64,000 nt of DNA from NCBI RefSeq assembly GCF_019746665.1, contig NZ_JAIERS010000007.1, positions 62,001-126,000 of the forward strand, written 5' to 3'. The notes below the pieces were generated by a model, which was not told where the DNA came from, made no database searches, and saw nothing but the letters and a program-made list of their open reading frames with translations. Positions 27,912 to 35,666 of this stretch are shown in pieces; position 1 is the stretch's first letter; every line of letters starts with the position of its first letter. Both the position numbers and the translations under genes were made by a program. Source of the DNA: Sphingomonas sp. (GTDB lineage Bacteria; Pseudomonadota; Alphaproteobacteria; Sphingomonadales; Sphingomonadaceae).

Positions 27912-28659
27912 CGGCGCCCCGCGTCGCGAACATCACGTCGCGGCGGCGCGGCAGGAAACGCTGGCCGCAATCGACGAACAGGGTCTGCCCACGCACCGCC
28001 CGCGCCTCGAGCAGATAGGCGACCGCGTCCGCCACCGCCTCGGCGCGGACCGGGCGCGCGAGCAGGTTGCGGCGGGCAACTGCTTGATATTCGGCCTCGC
28101 TTTGGTCGAGGCTCGGCAGCGTGAGCCCGGGCGCGACCGCGTTTACCCGCACCCGCGGCCCCAGCGCCTGATCGAGCATCACGGTCGCGCCCGCCAGCGC
28201 GACCTTGGTGCAGCTATAGGCGAAGAAGTCGGGGTTCAGGTTGACGATCTTCTGATCGAGCAGGTTGACGACCGCGCCCTCCGCCAGATCGTCCTGCGCG
28301 GCGAGCGCCTCGGCGAGCAGGGCGGGCGCGGTCAGGTTGAGCGCGACGTGCGCCTCGATCAGCGCCGGATCGATCGCGCCGGGGGTGTCGAACTCGAACA
28401 GCGAGGCGTTGTTGACGATCGCCGCGATCGGCCCACCAAGCCGCGCCCGGGCAGCGCCGAGCAGCGCGGCGGCGGCGCCGGGCAACGCCAGGTCCTGCTC
28501 GAGCGCGACCGCGCCCGGCAAAACCGCTGCCAGCCCCTGCGCGGCAACGTCGGATCGGCAGTGATGGACAACCACCCGCCAGCCGCCCGCCGCCAGCCGG
28601 CGCGCGATCGCCGCGCCGATCCGCCGCGCGCCGCCGGTGACGATCGCGGTGCGGATCAC
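27904..28659 (-). CDS. SDR family protein, pteridine reductase (PTR1/FolM)-like
   Basis: A 251-residue short-chain dehydrogenase. The cofactor motif is TGGARRIGAAIARRL, with TGxxxRxG in place of the usual TGxxxGxG, and the segment VVVHHCRSDVAAQ recalls the HYHRS motif; both are marks of pteridine reductases. The catalytic YSCTK is near residue 152 and NNAS near 87. Position between folE and folB supports dihydromonapterin/dihydrofolate reduction. GTG at 28659 overlaps the folE stop. The FolM assignment is inference. Confidence 0.85.
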   Translation of the reverse strand: MIRTAIVTGGARRIGAAIARRLAAGGWRVVVHHCRSDVAAQGLAAVLPGAVALEQDLALPGAAAALLGAARARLGGPIAAIVNNASLFEFDTPGAIDPALIEAHVALNLTAPALLAEALAAQDDLAEGAVVNLLDQKIVNLNPDFFAYSCTKVALAGATVMLDQALGPRVRVNAVAPGLTLPSLDQSEAEYQAVARRNLLARPVRAEAVADAVAYLLEARAVRGQTLFVDCGQRFLPRRRDVMFATRGADA

Positions 28660-29282
28660 TCGCGATAACCCATCAGCGACAGCACTTCCTTGCGGCTACG
28701 CTCATCGTCCTTGAACACTCCCATCATGCGGCTGGTGACCATGCCGACGCCGGGGGTGCGCACGCCGCGCGCGGTCATGCAGGCATGGCTCGCCTCGATC
28801 ACCACCGCCACGCCTTGCGGCCGTAGGTTTTCCCAGATGCAGTTGGCGACCTCGGCGGTGAGCCGTTCCTGCACCTGCAGCCGGCGGGCGAAACCGTGGA
28901 GCACGCGCGCGAGCTTCGAGATGCCGACCACCCAATTGCTCGGCAGATAGGCGATGTGCGCCTTGCCGATGATGGGGGCCATGTGGTGCTCGCAGTGCGA
29001 CTGGAACGGGATGTCCTTCAGCAGTACGATCTCGTCATAGCCGCCCACTTCCTCGAAAATTCGCGAAAGATGGCGCGCCGGATCGTCCTCATAGCCCTGG
29101 CAATATTCCTTCCACGCGCGCGCTACCCGCGCCGGGGTATCGCGCAGCCCCTCGCGCGTCGGATCGTCCCCAGCCCAGCGAATCAGGGTCCGCACGGCGT
29201 CTTCAACCTCCGGCGGCACCGGGATTTTTCGGGGCGGCGCCACCAGGTCGCCCGCGTCGCCATGGTCATCGAGTTCGTTCAT
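28656..29282 (-). CDS. folE: GTP cyclohydrolase I
   Basis: Converts GTP to 7,8-dihydroneopterin triphosphate, the first step of folate synthesis. Zinc ligands are in SHCEHHMAPIIGKAH and EASHACMTARGVR. ERLTAEVANCIW is also conserved. I chose ATG 29282, giving MNELDDHG and 208 residues, because GGAGG lies seven bases upstream; ATG 29300 has none. The first roughly 20 residues are a polar extension. First gene of the folE-SDR-folB operon. Confidence 0.96.
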   Translation of the reverse strand: MNELDDHGDAGDLVAPPRKIPVPPEVEDAVRTLIRWAGDDPTREGLRDTPARVARAWKEYCQGYEDDPARHLSRIFEEVGGYDEIVLLKDIPFQSHCEHHMAPIIGKAHIAYLPSNWVVGISKLARVLHGFARRLQVQERLTAEVANCIWENLRPQGVAVVIEASHACMTARGVRTPGVGMVTSRMMGVFKDDERSRKEVLSLMGYRE

Positions 29283-29420
29283 TCGTTCCCTCCTCGCCAT
29301 TCACGTGATTCGGGATCGACGCTACGTCAACCGATCGCCGGCGCTTTTCAGTTCCAATTCAAAACTGTCTCATTCGAGCAACAATGTGGCAGAGCTGCGG
29401 GAAAGCGGGATTTTCAGGCG

Positions 29421-29450
29421 TTGACGCTGGCGTCAGCGGGGGGCTAATCG
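29421..29450 (+). promoter_or_regulatory. Possible promoter and dyad upstream of the TonB receptor
   Basis: TTGACG (29421-29426) and TAATCG (29445-29450) are separated by 18 bases. The palindrome TGACGCTGGCGTCA (29422-29435) sits on the -35 element and could bind a regulator. The receptor ATG follows about 65 bases later. Confidence 0.4.
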
Positions 29451-29514
29451 GATACCGTAGTTTCAAATTGCGCCCGATCGCGTACAAACGCGGCGTGGGC
29501 TTGGGAGGGGATCG

Positions 29515-32118
29515 ATGAAGCAATTCCACCTGTTGGCAGCGGCCTCGACGCTGGCCATGTTCGCGGCCTCGCCTGCTTTCGCGCAGGCGGCCGCGCCACA
29601 GAACCCGGCCGATGCGCAGCAACCCGCGCCGCAGGACGATGGCGCGGGCTTCCAGGACGACATCGTCGTCTCCGCGACCAAGACCGACAAGACGCTGCTC
29701 GATACCCCGATTTCGGTCGATGTCGTCACCGGCGCCAAGATCCAGCAGAACCAGATCCGCGACCTGCTCGATCTGCAGCGCGTCACCCCGTCGCTGCGCG
29801 TCAACCAGCTGCAAAGCTCGGCCAACACCAACTTCATCATCCGCGGCTATGGCAATGGCGCGAACAACGCCGGTATCGAGCCTTCGGTCGGCGTGTTCAT
29901 CGACGGTGTCTATCGCTCGCGCACCGCCGCCCAGATCAGCGACCTTCCCACCCCGCGGCTGAAGCGCGTCGAAGTGCTGCGCGGGCCGCAATCGACGCTG
30001 TTCGGCAAGAACGCGTCGGCGGGCGTGATCAGCATCGTCACCGCCGAGCCGAGCTTCACCACCACCGGCTTCACCGAGCTGACCTATGGCGCGTTCAACG
30101 AGTTCATCGCGCGCGCCGATATCTCCGGCCCGATCAGCGAGACCGTCGCCTACGATATCTACAGCTATTACAACCGGCGTGATGGCTATTTCGAGGATCG
30201 CGGCTCGGGCGTCGCCGAAAATGGCCGCAATCGCTATGGCGGCCGCGCTCAGTTGCTGTGGCAGCCCAACGCCGATGTTAAGTTCCGCCTGATCGGCGAT
30301 TACGACAAGATCGACGAAGTCTGCTGCGGCGTCGTCAACCTGGTCAACGGCCCGACCGGGGCGGTCGTCCAGGCGCTCGGCGGTCGCTTGATCCCGAACC
30401 AGCGCTTCCCCGACGCGGCGTTCTACAACTTCCCGTCGACCAACAACGTCCAGAACTACGGCGTGTCGCTGCAGACCGATTACACGCTTGATAAATTCAC
30501 GTTGTTGACGATCACCTCTTATCGTGAATCGCTGCTGCGTACCCAGCAGGATTCGGACTTCACCAGCGCCGACCTGATCGGGTCGAACCGCACCAACACC
30601 GACATCAAGACCTTCACCAACGAGTTCCGCATTCAGTCGAACTTCGATGGCCCGTTCAACTTCCTGCTCGGCAACTTCTACTTCAACGAGCGGATCCGGG
30701 TGAATGACGGCCTGCGCTTCGGCCGCGATTTCCGCAACTACGCCAATGCGCTGGCGGGCGGCGCGATCTTCCCGACGGTCGAAACCGGCATTCTCGGCTT
30801 CCCGCCCGGAACCTTCTTCCAGGCCGGCCAGGGCCAGTTCAACGACTTCCGCTACAAGAACAGCGCCTATTCGTTCTTCGGCAATTTCGATCTTGAAGTG
30901 ATCCGTGGCGTTACCGCGACCTTTGGCTTCAACTATACGATGGACGAGAAGTTCGTCTCGTCGAACAGCTTCACCACCGACACCTTCTCGACGCTCGATT
31001 TCGTCACGATCGGCAACGGTGTGATCCGTAACCAGGCGATTGCGACCGGTGTCGGTCAGGCACTCGGCCTGCCGACCGGGCGCCTCGCCACCGCACAGCA
31101 GATCGGCCAGTTTGCCGCGCTGCAGCCCGCGATTTTCAATCAGATCAACGCCGGCGCGACTGCCTTCGCCAACGCCAATCAGAACAATCCGGCGGTCAAC
31201 CCGCTGCTCGGGCTGCGGCCGCTGCAATTCCTCCCCGCCTCGGTCAACTTCCCGAACGCGGTGGAGGCGGGCCGGACGAGTGACAGCAATTTCAGCTTCA
31301 CCGCGCGCCTCGCCTGGAAGATCAACGACGAGGTCAGCACCTATGTAACCTATGCGCAGGGCTTCAAGGCATCGTCGTGGAACCTGTCGCGCGACTCGCG
31401 CCCCCTCGCCGCCAATCTGCCAGGCCTGCGCGCCGCCGGGCTGCTGGTGCCCAATCTGACGACCGGCACCCGCTTCGCCGGCCCCGAGCTCGCGGACAAT
31501 TTCGAAGGCGGCATCAAGGCCAAGTTCCGCCGCGTCGCGTTCAACCTCGCCGCTTTCTACCAGATCCTGCGCGGCTTCCAGTCGAACGTCTTCATCGGCA
31601 CGGGCTTCGCGCTCAACAACGCCGGTCGCCAGTCGACGCATGGCTTCGAAGCCGATGTCAGCTGGAACCCGACCCGCGAGCTGACGCTGAATTACGCGAT
31701 GACCTATCTCAGCCCGCGCTACGATCGCTTCCCCGGCGCGGCTGGCCCGAACGGCACCGTCGTCGACCTGTCGGGCACCCGCCCGTCGGGCATTCCGGAC
31801 GTGACCTTCACGATCGGCGCGACCTTCAACAAGCCGCTCGCCAACGGCGATCGCATCATCCTGTCGAGCGACTTCCAGTATGACGCGCCGACCCAGGACA
31901 GCGATCAGATTCCGGGCTTCCTGCGCGAATTCCAGAACTGGAACGCGGCGTTCAGCTATCGCCTGAAGAACAATCTGGAACTGTCGGTGTTCGGCCGCAA
32001 CATTCTCGATCAGCGCACGATCACCACGATCTTCCCGTCGGTCGCGCAAGCAGGCAGCGTTTCGGGCTATGCCAACCAGCCGCGCACTTATGGCGGCACG
32101 ATCCGCTACACCTTCTGA
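29515..32118 (+). CDS. TonB-dependent receptor
   Basis: An outer-membrane receptor that takes up a ligand by TonB-driven transport, 867 residues. There is a signal peptide ending near SPAFAQAA, a TonB-box-like DDIVVSATK near residues 43-51, then the plug domain with IIRGYGNGANN, VFIDGVYRSR and RVEVLRGPQSTLFGKNASAG. A beta-barrel follows to the terminal TYGGTIRYTF, ending in phenylalanine as barrel proteins do. GGGAGGGG lies about 6 bases before ATG 29515. It stands alone between its own promoter and terminator. Ligand unknown. Confidence 0.95.
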   Translation: MKQFHLLAAASTLAMFAASPAFAQAAAPQNPADAQQPAPQDDGAGFQDDIVVSATKTDKTLLDTPISVDVVTGAKIQQNQIRDLLDLQRVTPSLRVNQLQSSANTNFIIRGYGNGANNAGIEPSVGVFIDGVYRSRTAAQISDLPTPRLKRVEVLRGPQSTLFGKNASAGVISIVTAEPSFTTTGFTELTYGAFNEFIARADISGPISETVAYDIYSYYNRRDGYFEDRGSGVAENGRNRYGGRAQLLWQPNADVKFRLIGDYDKIDEVCCGVVNLVNGPTGAVVQALGGRLIPNQRFPDAAFYNFPSTNNVQNYGVSLQTDYTLDKFTLLTITSYRESLLRTQQDSDFTSADLIGSNRTNTDIKTFTNEFRIQSNFDGPFNFLLGNFYFNERIRVNDGLRFGRDFRNYANALAGGAIFPTVETGILGFPPGTFFQAGQGQFNDFRYKNSAYSFFGNFDLEVIRGVTATFGFNYTMDEKFVSSNSFTTDTFSTLDFVTIGNGVIRNQAIATGVGQALGLPTGRLATAQQIGQFAALQPAIFNQINAGATAFANANQNNPAVNPLLGLRPLQFLPASVNFPNAVEAGRTSDSNFSFTARLAWKINDEVSTYVTYAQGFKASSWNLSRDSRPLAANLPGLRAAGLLVPNLTTGTRFAGPELADNFEGGIKAKFRRVAFNLAAFYQILRGFQSNVFIGTGFALNNAGRQSTHGFEADVSWNPTRELTLNYAMTYLSPRYDRFPGAAGPNGTVVDLSGTRPSGIPDVTFTIGATFNKPLANGDRIILSSDFQYDAPTQDSDQIPGFLREFQNWNAAFSYRLKNNLELSVFGRNILDQRTITTIFPSVAQAGSVSGYANQPRTYGGTIRYTF

Positions 32119-32160
32119 TCCCGGGCGCTCCGGCGCCCCAACAGCCCAAATGGGAGGGAA

Positions 32161-32187
32161 CCCCCGGCCATCGCGCCGGGGGTTTTT
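32161..32187 (+). terminator. Rho-independent terminator of the TonB receptor gene
   Basis: A perfect 8-bp stem CCCCCGGC/GCCGGGGG (32161-32168 and 32175-32182) with a 6-base loop is followed by five T residues (32183-32187), 42 bases after the receptor stop. Confidence 0.9.
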
Positions 32188-32260
32188 CGTTGATGGGGGG
32201 CTCGACGGGTTAGGCTGCGGAGCCGCAGCCGATCGAACACAGCGCTGATAGTCGCCCCGC

Positions 32261-32371
32261 TTTGCCCTTCCCCGGCGAAGGCCGGGGCCCAGGGTCCGTC
32301 CCCCTGCCATTCAAGCACCACTTGGCAACAGACGCGCGACTGAACCCCGGCCTTCGCCGGGGAAGGGCAAA
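32261..32371. repeat. Perfect 27-bp inverted REP pair
   Basis: The 27 bases at 32261-32287 and at 32345-32371 are exact reverse complements, 57 bases apart. Each arm contains its own hairpin CCCCGGC-GAAG-GCCGGGG. This is the layout of paired extragenic palindromes. It lies between the TonB receptor terminator and the end of the convergent hydrolase gene. The remaining bases of 32119-32423 hold no gene. Confidence 0.75.
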
Positions 32372-32423
32372 GGCGGAGATCTTCCGTCGGGTTGGGGTGG
32401 GTGGCAACGGCGCGAACCGCTCG

Positions 32424-33260
32424 CTACCCCTTCAGCCGCGCGGCATGCCAGGCGACATGCTCGGCCAGGAAGGTCGAGACGAAATAATAGCTGTGATCAT
32501 AACCCGGCTGCCGCCGCAGCGTGAGTGGGATGCCGGCCTTGGCGCAAGCGGCCTCCAGCCGCTCAGGGTGCAACTGTTCGGCGAGGAAGGCGTCGTCCGC
32601 CCCCTGATCGACGAGCAGCTCGGGTAGCCGCGCGCCATCCTCGATCAGCGCGCAGGCGTCATAGGCCCGCCATGTCGTGCGATCCTCGCCCAGATAGCCG
32701 CCCAGCGCCTTGTGCCCCCAGGGGCAATCGCTCGGCGCGCAGATCGGCGCGAAGGCGCTCACGCTGCGGAAGCGCCCGGGGTCGCGCAGCGCGATGGTGA
32801 GCGCGCCGTGCCCACCCATCGAATGGCCGGTGACGCCCTGCCGCGCCAGATCGACCGGGAAATGCGCGGCGATCAGCGCGGGCAGCTCGTCCTCGATATA
32901 GGTCCGCATCCGGAAATGCGGCGCCCAGGGGGTCTCGGTCGCATCGACATAGAAGCCCGCGCCCTGCCCCATGTCATAGCCCGGGTCGTCGGCCACGCCC
33001 GCGCCGCGCGGCGAGGTGTCGGGCGCGACGAGGATCACCCCCTGCTCGGCGCAGGCGCGGCGATACTCGCCCTTTTCGGTGATATTGGCGTGGGTGCAGG
33101 TGAGGCCGGAGAGATACCACAGCACCGGCAAGCGCGCGCCCGCGTCGTGCGGGGGCACGAATACCGAGAAGGTCATCGCCGTCCCCGTCGCGCTGGAGGC
33201 GTGGCGATAGACGCCCTGCACGCCGCCAAAGGCGCGCGCGGTGCCGAGCGTCTCGATCAC
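32424..33260 (-). CDS. fghA: S-formylglutathione hydrolase
   Basis: Hydrolyses S-formylglutathione to formate and glutathione, the second step of glutathione-dependent formaldehyde oxidation. Length is 278 residues. The alpha/beta-hydrolase nucleophile elbow is GHSMGGHGAL, with the esterase-D hallmarks PVLWYLSGLTCTHANI and AFAPICAP; the catalytic His lies in GYDHSYYF. I chose GTG 33260, giving MIETLGTARAF, which overlaps the VOC gene stop as GTGA. It works with the class III dehydrogenase upstream. Confidence 0.94.
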   Translation of the reverse strand: MIETLGTARAFGGVQGVYRHASSATGTAMTFSVFVPPHDAGARLPVLWYLSGLTCTHANITEKGEYRRACAEQGVILVAPDTSPRGAGVADDPGYDMGQGAGFYVDATETPWAPHFRMRTYIEDELPALIAAHFPVDLARQGVTGHSMGGHGALTIALRDPGRFRSVSAFAPICAPSDCPWGHKALGGYLGEDRTTWRAYDACALIEDGARLPELLVDQGADDAFLAEQLHPERLEAACAKAGIPLTLRRQPGYDHSYYFVSTFLAEHVAWHAARLKG

Positions 33261-33637
33261 GCCGGCAGCTTGTGCATCACGCACAGCTTGTTGCCCGCCG
33301 GATCGCGCAGATACGCCATATAGACCGCGCCGAGCGAGGCCTGGCGGATGCCCGGCGGGTCTTCGCAAGGCGTGCCGCCGGCGGCGAGCCCCGCTTCGTG
33401 CCAGGCATCGACCTGTTCGGGGCTGTCGCCCAGGATGCTGATCGTCATGCCGTTGCCCGGAGTCGCCGCCTCGCCGTTGATCGGCTTGGTGATCGCGAGG
33501 CGCGATCCCTTGTGGTGATAGAAATAGCGCCCGCGATGCTCGCGCGCCGGCTCGCCGCCGAGCGCCGCCATCGTCGCGTCGTAGAACGCCTTGGACGCGT
33601 CGATATCGTTCGCGCCGACCATCACATGAGTGAACAT
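33257..33637 (-). CDS. VOC family (glyoxalase/dioxygenase-like) protein
   Basis: A 126-residue protein with the beta-alpha-beta-beta-beta repeats of the vicinal-oxygen-chelate superfamily: FTHVMVGANDIDASKAFYDA at the N-terminus and VYMAYLRDPAGNKLCVMHK at the C-terminus. His4 and late glutamate/histidine positions could bind metal, though not clearly. It lies between the formaldehyde dehydrogenase and hydrolase genes with a 14-base gap and a 4-base overlap, so a glutathione-adduct function is possible but unproven. Confidence 0.88.
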   Translation of the reverse strand: MFTHVMVGANDIDASKAFYDATMAALGGEPAREHRGRYFYHHKGSRLAITKPINGEAATPGNGMTISILGDSPEQVDAWHEAGLAAGGTPCEDPPGIRQASLGAVYMAYLRDPAGNKLCVMHKLPA

Positions 33638-33651
33638 CGCCTGCTCCCTGT

Positions 33652-34764
33652 TCAGTAAACCACCACCGAGCGGATGCTCTCGCCCGCGTGCATCAGATCG
33701 AACGCCTGATTGATCTCGTCGAGCGACAGCACGTGGGTGATCATCGGGTCGATCGCGATCTTACCGTCCATATACCAGTCGACGATCTTGGGAACGTCCG
33801 TCCGGCCCTTGGCGCCGCCGAACGCGGTGCCTTTCCACACCCGGCCCGTCACCAGCTGGAACGGCCGGGTGCTGATTTCCTTGCCCGCCTCCGCCACGCC
33901 GATGATGATGCTCTCGCCCCAGCCGCGGTGGCAGCATTCGAGCGCCTGGCGCATCACCTCGGTATTGCCGGTGCAATCGAAGCTATAGTCCGCACCGCCA
34001 TCGGTGAGCGCCTGGACGGCGGCGATCACCTCCGCGCTCGATTTGCCGCGCGCATCGATAAAGTCGGTCATGCCGAACTGGCGGCCCCAGCCCTCGCGCG
34101 CCGGGTTGATGTCGATGCCAACGATCCGCCCCGCGCCCGAAAGCTTCGCGCCCTGGATCACGTTGAGGCCGATGCCGCCCAGCCCGAACACGACGACATT
34201 GTCGCCGGGGCGCACCTTCGCCGTGTTCACCACCGCGCCGACCCCGGTCGTCACCCCGCAGCCGATATAGCAGCTCGTCTGGAACGGTGCGTCGTCGCGG
34301 ATCTTCGCGACCGCGATTTCGGGCAGCACGGTGAAGTTCGAGAAGGTGGAGCAGCCCATATAATGGAACACGCTCCGGCCCTTATAGCTGAAGCGGCTGG
34401 TGCCGTCGGGCATCAGCCCCTTTCCCTGGGTCGCGCGGATCGCGGTGCACAAATTGGTCTTGCCGCTGAGGCAGCTTTTGCACTGGCGACATTCGGGGGT
34501 GTAGAGCGGGATCACGTGATCGCCGGGCGCGACGCTCGTCACCCCCGCCCCCACCTCGCGGACGATGCCCGCGCCTTCATGGCCGAGGACGCTGGGGAAC
34601 AGCCCCTCGCTGTCCAGCCCGTCGAGCGTATAGGCATCGGTGTGGCAGATGCCGGTCGCCTTGATCTCCACCAGCACCTCGCCCGCCTTGGGGCCTTCCA
34701 GATCGAGTTCGACGATTTCGAGCGGTCGCTTGGGCTCGAAGGCGACGGCGGCGCGGGTTTTCAT
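33652..34764 (-). CDS. frmA: S-(hydroxymethyl)glutathione dehydrogenase / class III alcohol dehydrogenase
   Basis: Oxidises S-hydroxymethylglutathione, formed from formaldehyde and glutathione, with NAD; the family also reduces S-nitrosoglutathione. The catalytic-zinc motif [14 protein letters not shown] and GHEGAGIV, the structural-zinc cysteines in [15 protein letters not shown], and the Rossmann motif [14 protein letters not shown] are all present. Length of 370 residues is typical. First gene of the frmA-VOC-fghA operon. No FrmR-type regulator is adjacent. Confidence 0.97.
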   Translation of the reverse strand: MKTRAAVAFEPKRPLEIVELDLEGPKAGEVLVEIKATGICHTDAYTLDGLDSEGLFPSVLGHEGAGIVREVGAGVTSVAPGDHVIPLYTPECRQCKSCLSGKTNLCTAIRATQGKGLMPDGTSRFSYKGRSVFHYMGCSTFSNFTVLPEIAVAKIRDDAPFQTSCYIGCGVTTGVGAVVNTAKVRPGDNVVVFGLGGIGLNVIQGAKLSGAGRIVGIDINPAREGWGRQFGMTDFIDARGKSSAEVIAAVQALTDGGADYSFDCTGNTEVMRQALECCHRGWGESIIIGVAEAGKEISTRPFQLVTGRVWKGTAFGGAKGRTDVPKIVDWYMDGKIAIDPMITHVLSLDEINQAFDLMHAGESIRSVVVY

Positions 34765-34852
34765 GGGCGGCGGTTCCTTTCGCAGGCGGGATTAGGCGCA
34801 ACCTTCGCCGCCGCCAAGGCTTGGCTCCAGCGAGCGGCAGCGGAGCAGGACG

Positions 34853-35059
34853 ATGAGCGACGATTTGAAGCAAGGCGATAAGGTCAGCTGGAAGAGCCAT
34901 GGCGGCACCGCGCATGGCAAGGTGGTGAAGAAGCAGACCAGCCCCACCGAGATCAAGGGTCACAAGGTGGCTGCATCAAAAGACAATCCCCAGTTTATCG
35001 TGGAGAGTGACAAGGGCGGCAGAGCGGCGCACAAGAGGGGCGCGCTACACAAGGCGTGA
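34853..35059 (+). CDS. DUF2945 (Tudor-like) small protein
   Basis: A 68-residue basic protein. The core GDKVSWKSHGGTAHGKVVKK and KVAASKDNPQFIVESDKGG match the DUF2945/hypervirulence-associated Tudor-like family, a small beta-barrel found in many bacteria. No catalytic residues are expected; nucleic-acid or protein binding is a guess. It is divergent from frmA and 45 bases before the SWIB gene, so the two may be co-transcribed. Confidence 0.87.
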   Translation: MSDDLKQGDKVSWKSHGGTAHGKVVKKQTSPTEIKGHKVAASKDNPQFIVESDKGGRAAHKRGALHKA

Positions 35060-35104
35060 TTCTGTCGGGGCGGCGGGGAGCCGCCTCGCCCAAGGAAGGA
35101 ACCT

Positions 35105-35383
35105 ATGGCAAAAGAAAAGAAAGCCAGCGATGCGCCCAAGACGGGCGGCATCCATGCGCCCGTCACCCCCTCGGCCGAACTCGCCGCGATCGTCGGCAGC
35201 GACAAGCTGCCCCGCAGCGAGGTGGTGAGCAAGGTGTGGGACTATATCAAGGCGCATAACCTTCAGAATCCGGAGAACAAGCGCGAGATTCTGGCCGATG
35301 CCAAGCTGGAGAAGATCTTCGGCAAGAAGTCGGTCACCATGTTCGAGATGAACAAGCATATCTCGGCGCACGTGAAGGCCTGA
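35105..35383 (+). CDS. SWIB/MDM2 domain protein
   Basis: A 92-residue protein. After a lysine-rich leader (MAKEKKASDAPK), the SWIB fold shows VVSKVWDYIKAHNLQNPENK, ILADAKLEKIFGKKSVTMFE and MNKHISAHVK, all hallmarks. In eukaryotes SWIB domains belong to chromatin-remodelling factors; bacterial stand-alone forms are thought to bind DNA or a partner protein, possibly as nucleoid proteins. GGAAGGA lies just before ATG 35105. Confidence 0.92.
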   Translation: MAKEKKASDAPKTGGIHAPVTPSAELAAIVGSDKLPRSEVVSKVWDYIKAHNLQNPENKREILADAKLEKIFGKKSVTMFEMNKHISAHVKA

Positions 35384-35392
35384 TCCAGGGCC

Positions 35393-35421
35393 GGCGAGGG
35401 CGGCGGCGACGCCCCCTCGCC
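35393..35421 (+). terminator. Hairpin after the SWIB gene
   Basis: GGCGAGGG (35393-35400) pairs perfectly with CCCTCGCC (35414-35421) across a 13-base loop, 10 bases after the SWIB stop. No T-run follows, so it may be a weak or Rho-assisted terminator. Confidence 0.4.
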
Positions 35422-35590
35422 CTCCCCGTACGCCCCCTCCCCGCGACCATCGCGCCCCGGCAGCTCACGCGCTGATCTACCCCGCGCCCAGCCGCCGCGC
35501 CCCGCCCGCGCCCCTTTTTTCGTAGAATGACGGTGTGGTCCCCGCGCTACGCCTTAACCAAAATGTTACGCGGGCGCCTCTAGGCGCTTG

Positions 35591-35621
35591 ACCGCGCCCG
35601 GGGGAAGGAACAGGGCGCGGT
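35591..35621. promoter_or_regulatory. Inverted repeat upstream of the broken TonB receptor
   Basis: ACCGCGCCC (35591-35599) and GGGCGCGGT (35613-35621) are exact inverted repeats 13 bases apart, 45 bases before the receptor start. TTGACC at 35588-35593 could be a -35 element, but I see no good -10. An operator or a leader hairpin are both possible. Confidence 0.35.
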
Positions 35622-35666
35622 TGAAACGGAAATGTCATGCGCGCGCGCGCCTTTTGGGGGGACCAA

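Noticed and set aside
29359..32310. A 983-codon open frame antisense to the TonB receptor
   Set aside because: Long antisense frames are expected in high-GC genes with strong third-position bias. The product is Arg/Glu/Val-rich without recognisable domains, while the sense strand encodes a clear receptor.
35520..35666. A Pho-box-like TGTCAT near 35630 upstream of the phosphoesterase-containing cluster
   Set aside because: Only one half-site is present; the second repeat 11 bases away is missing, so phosphate control is not supported by sequence.
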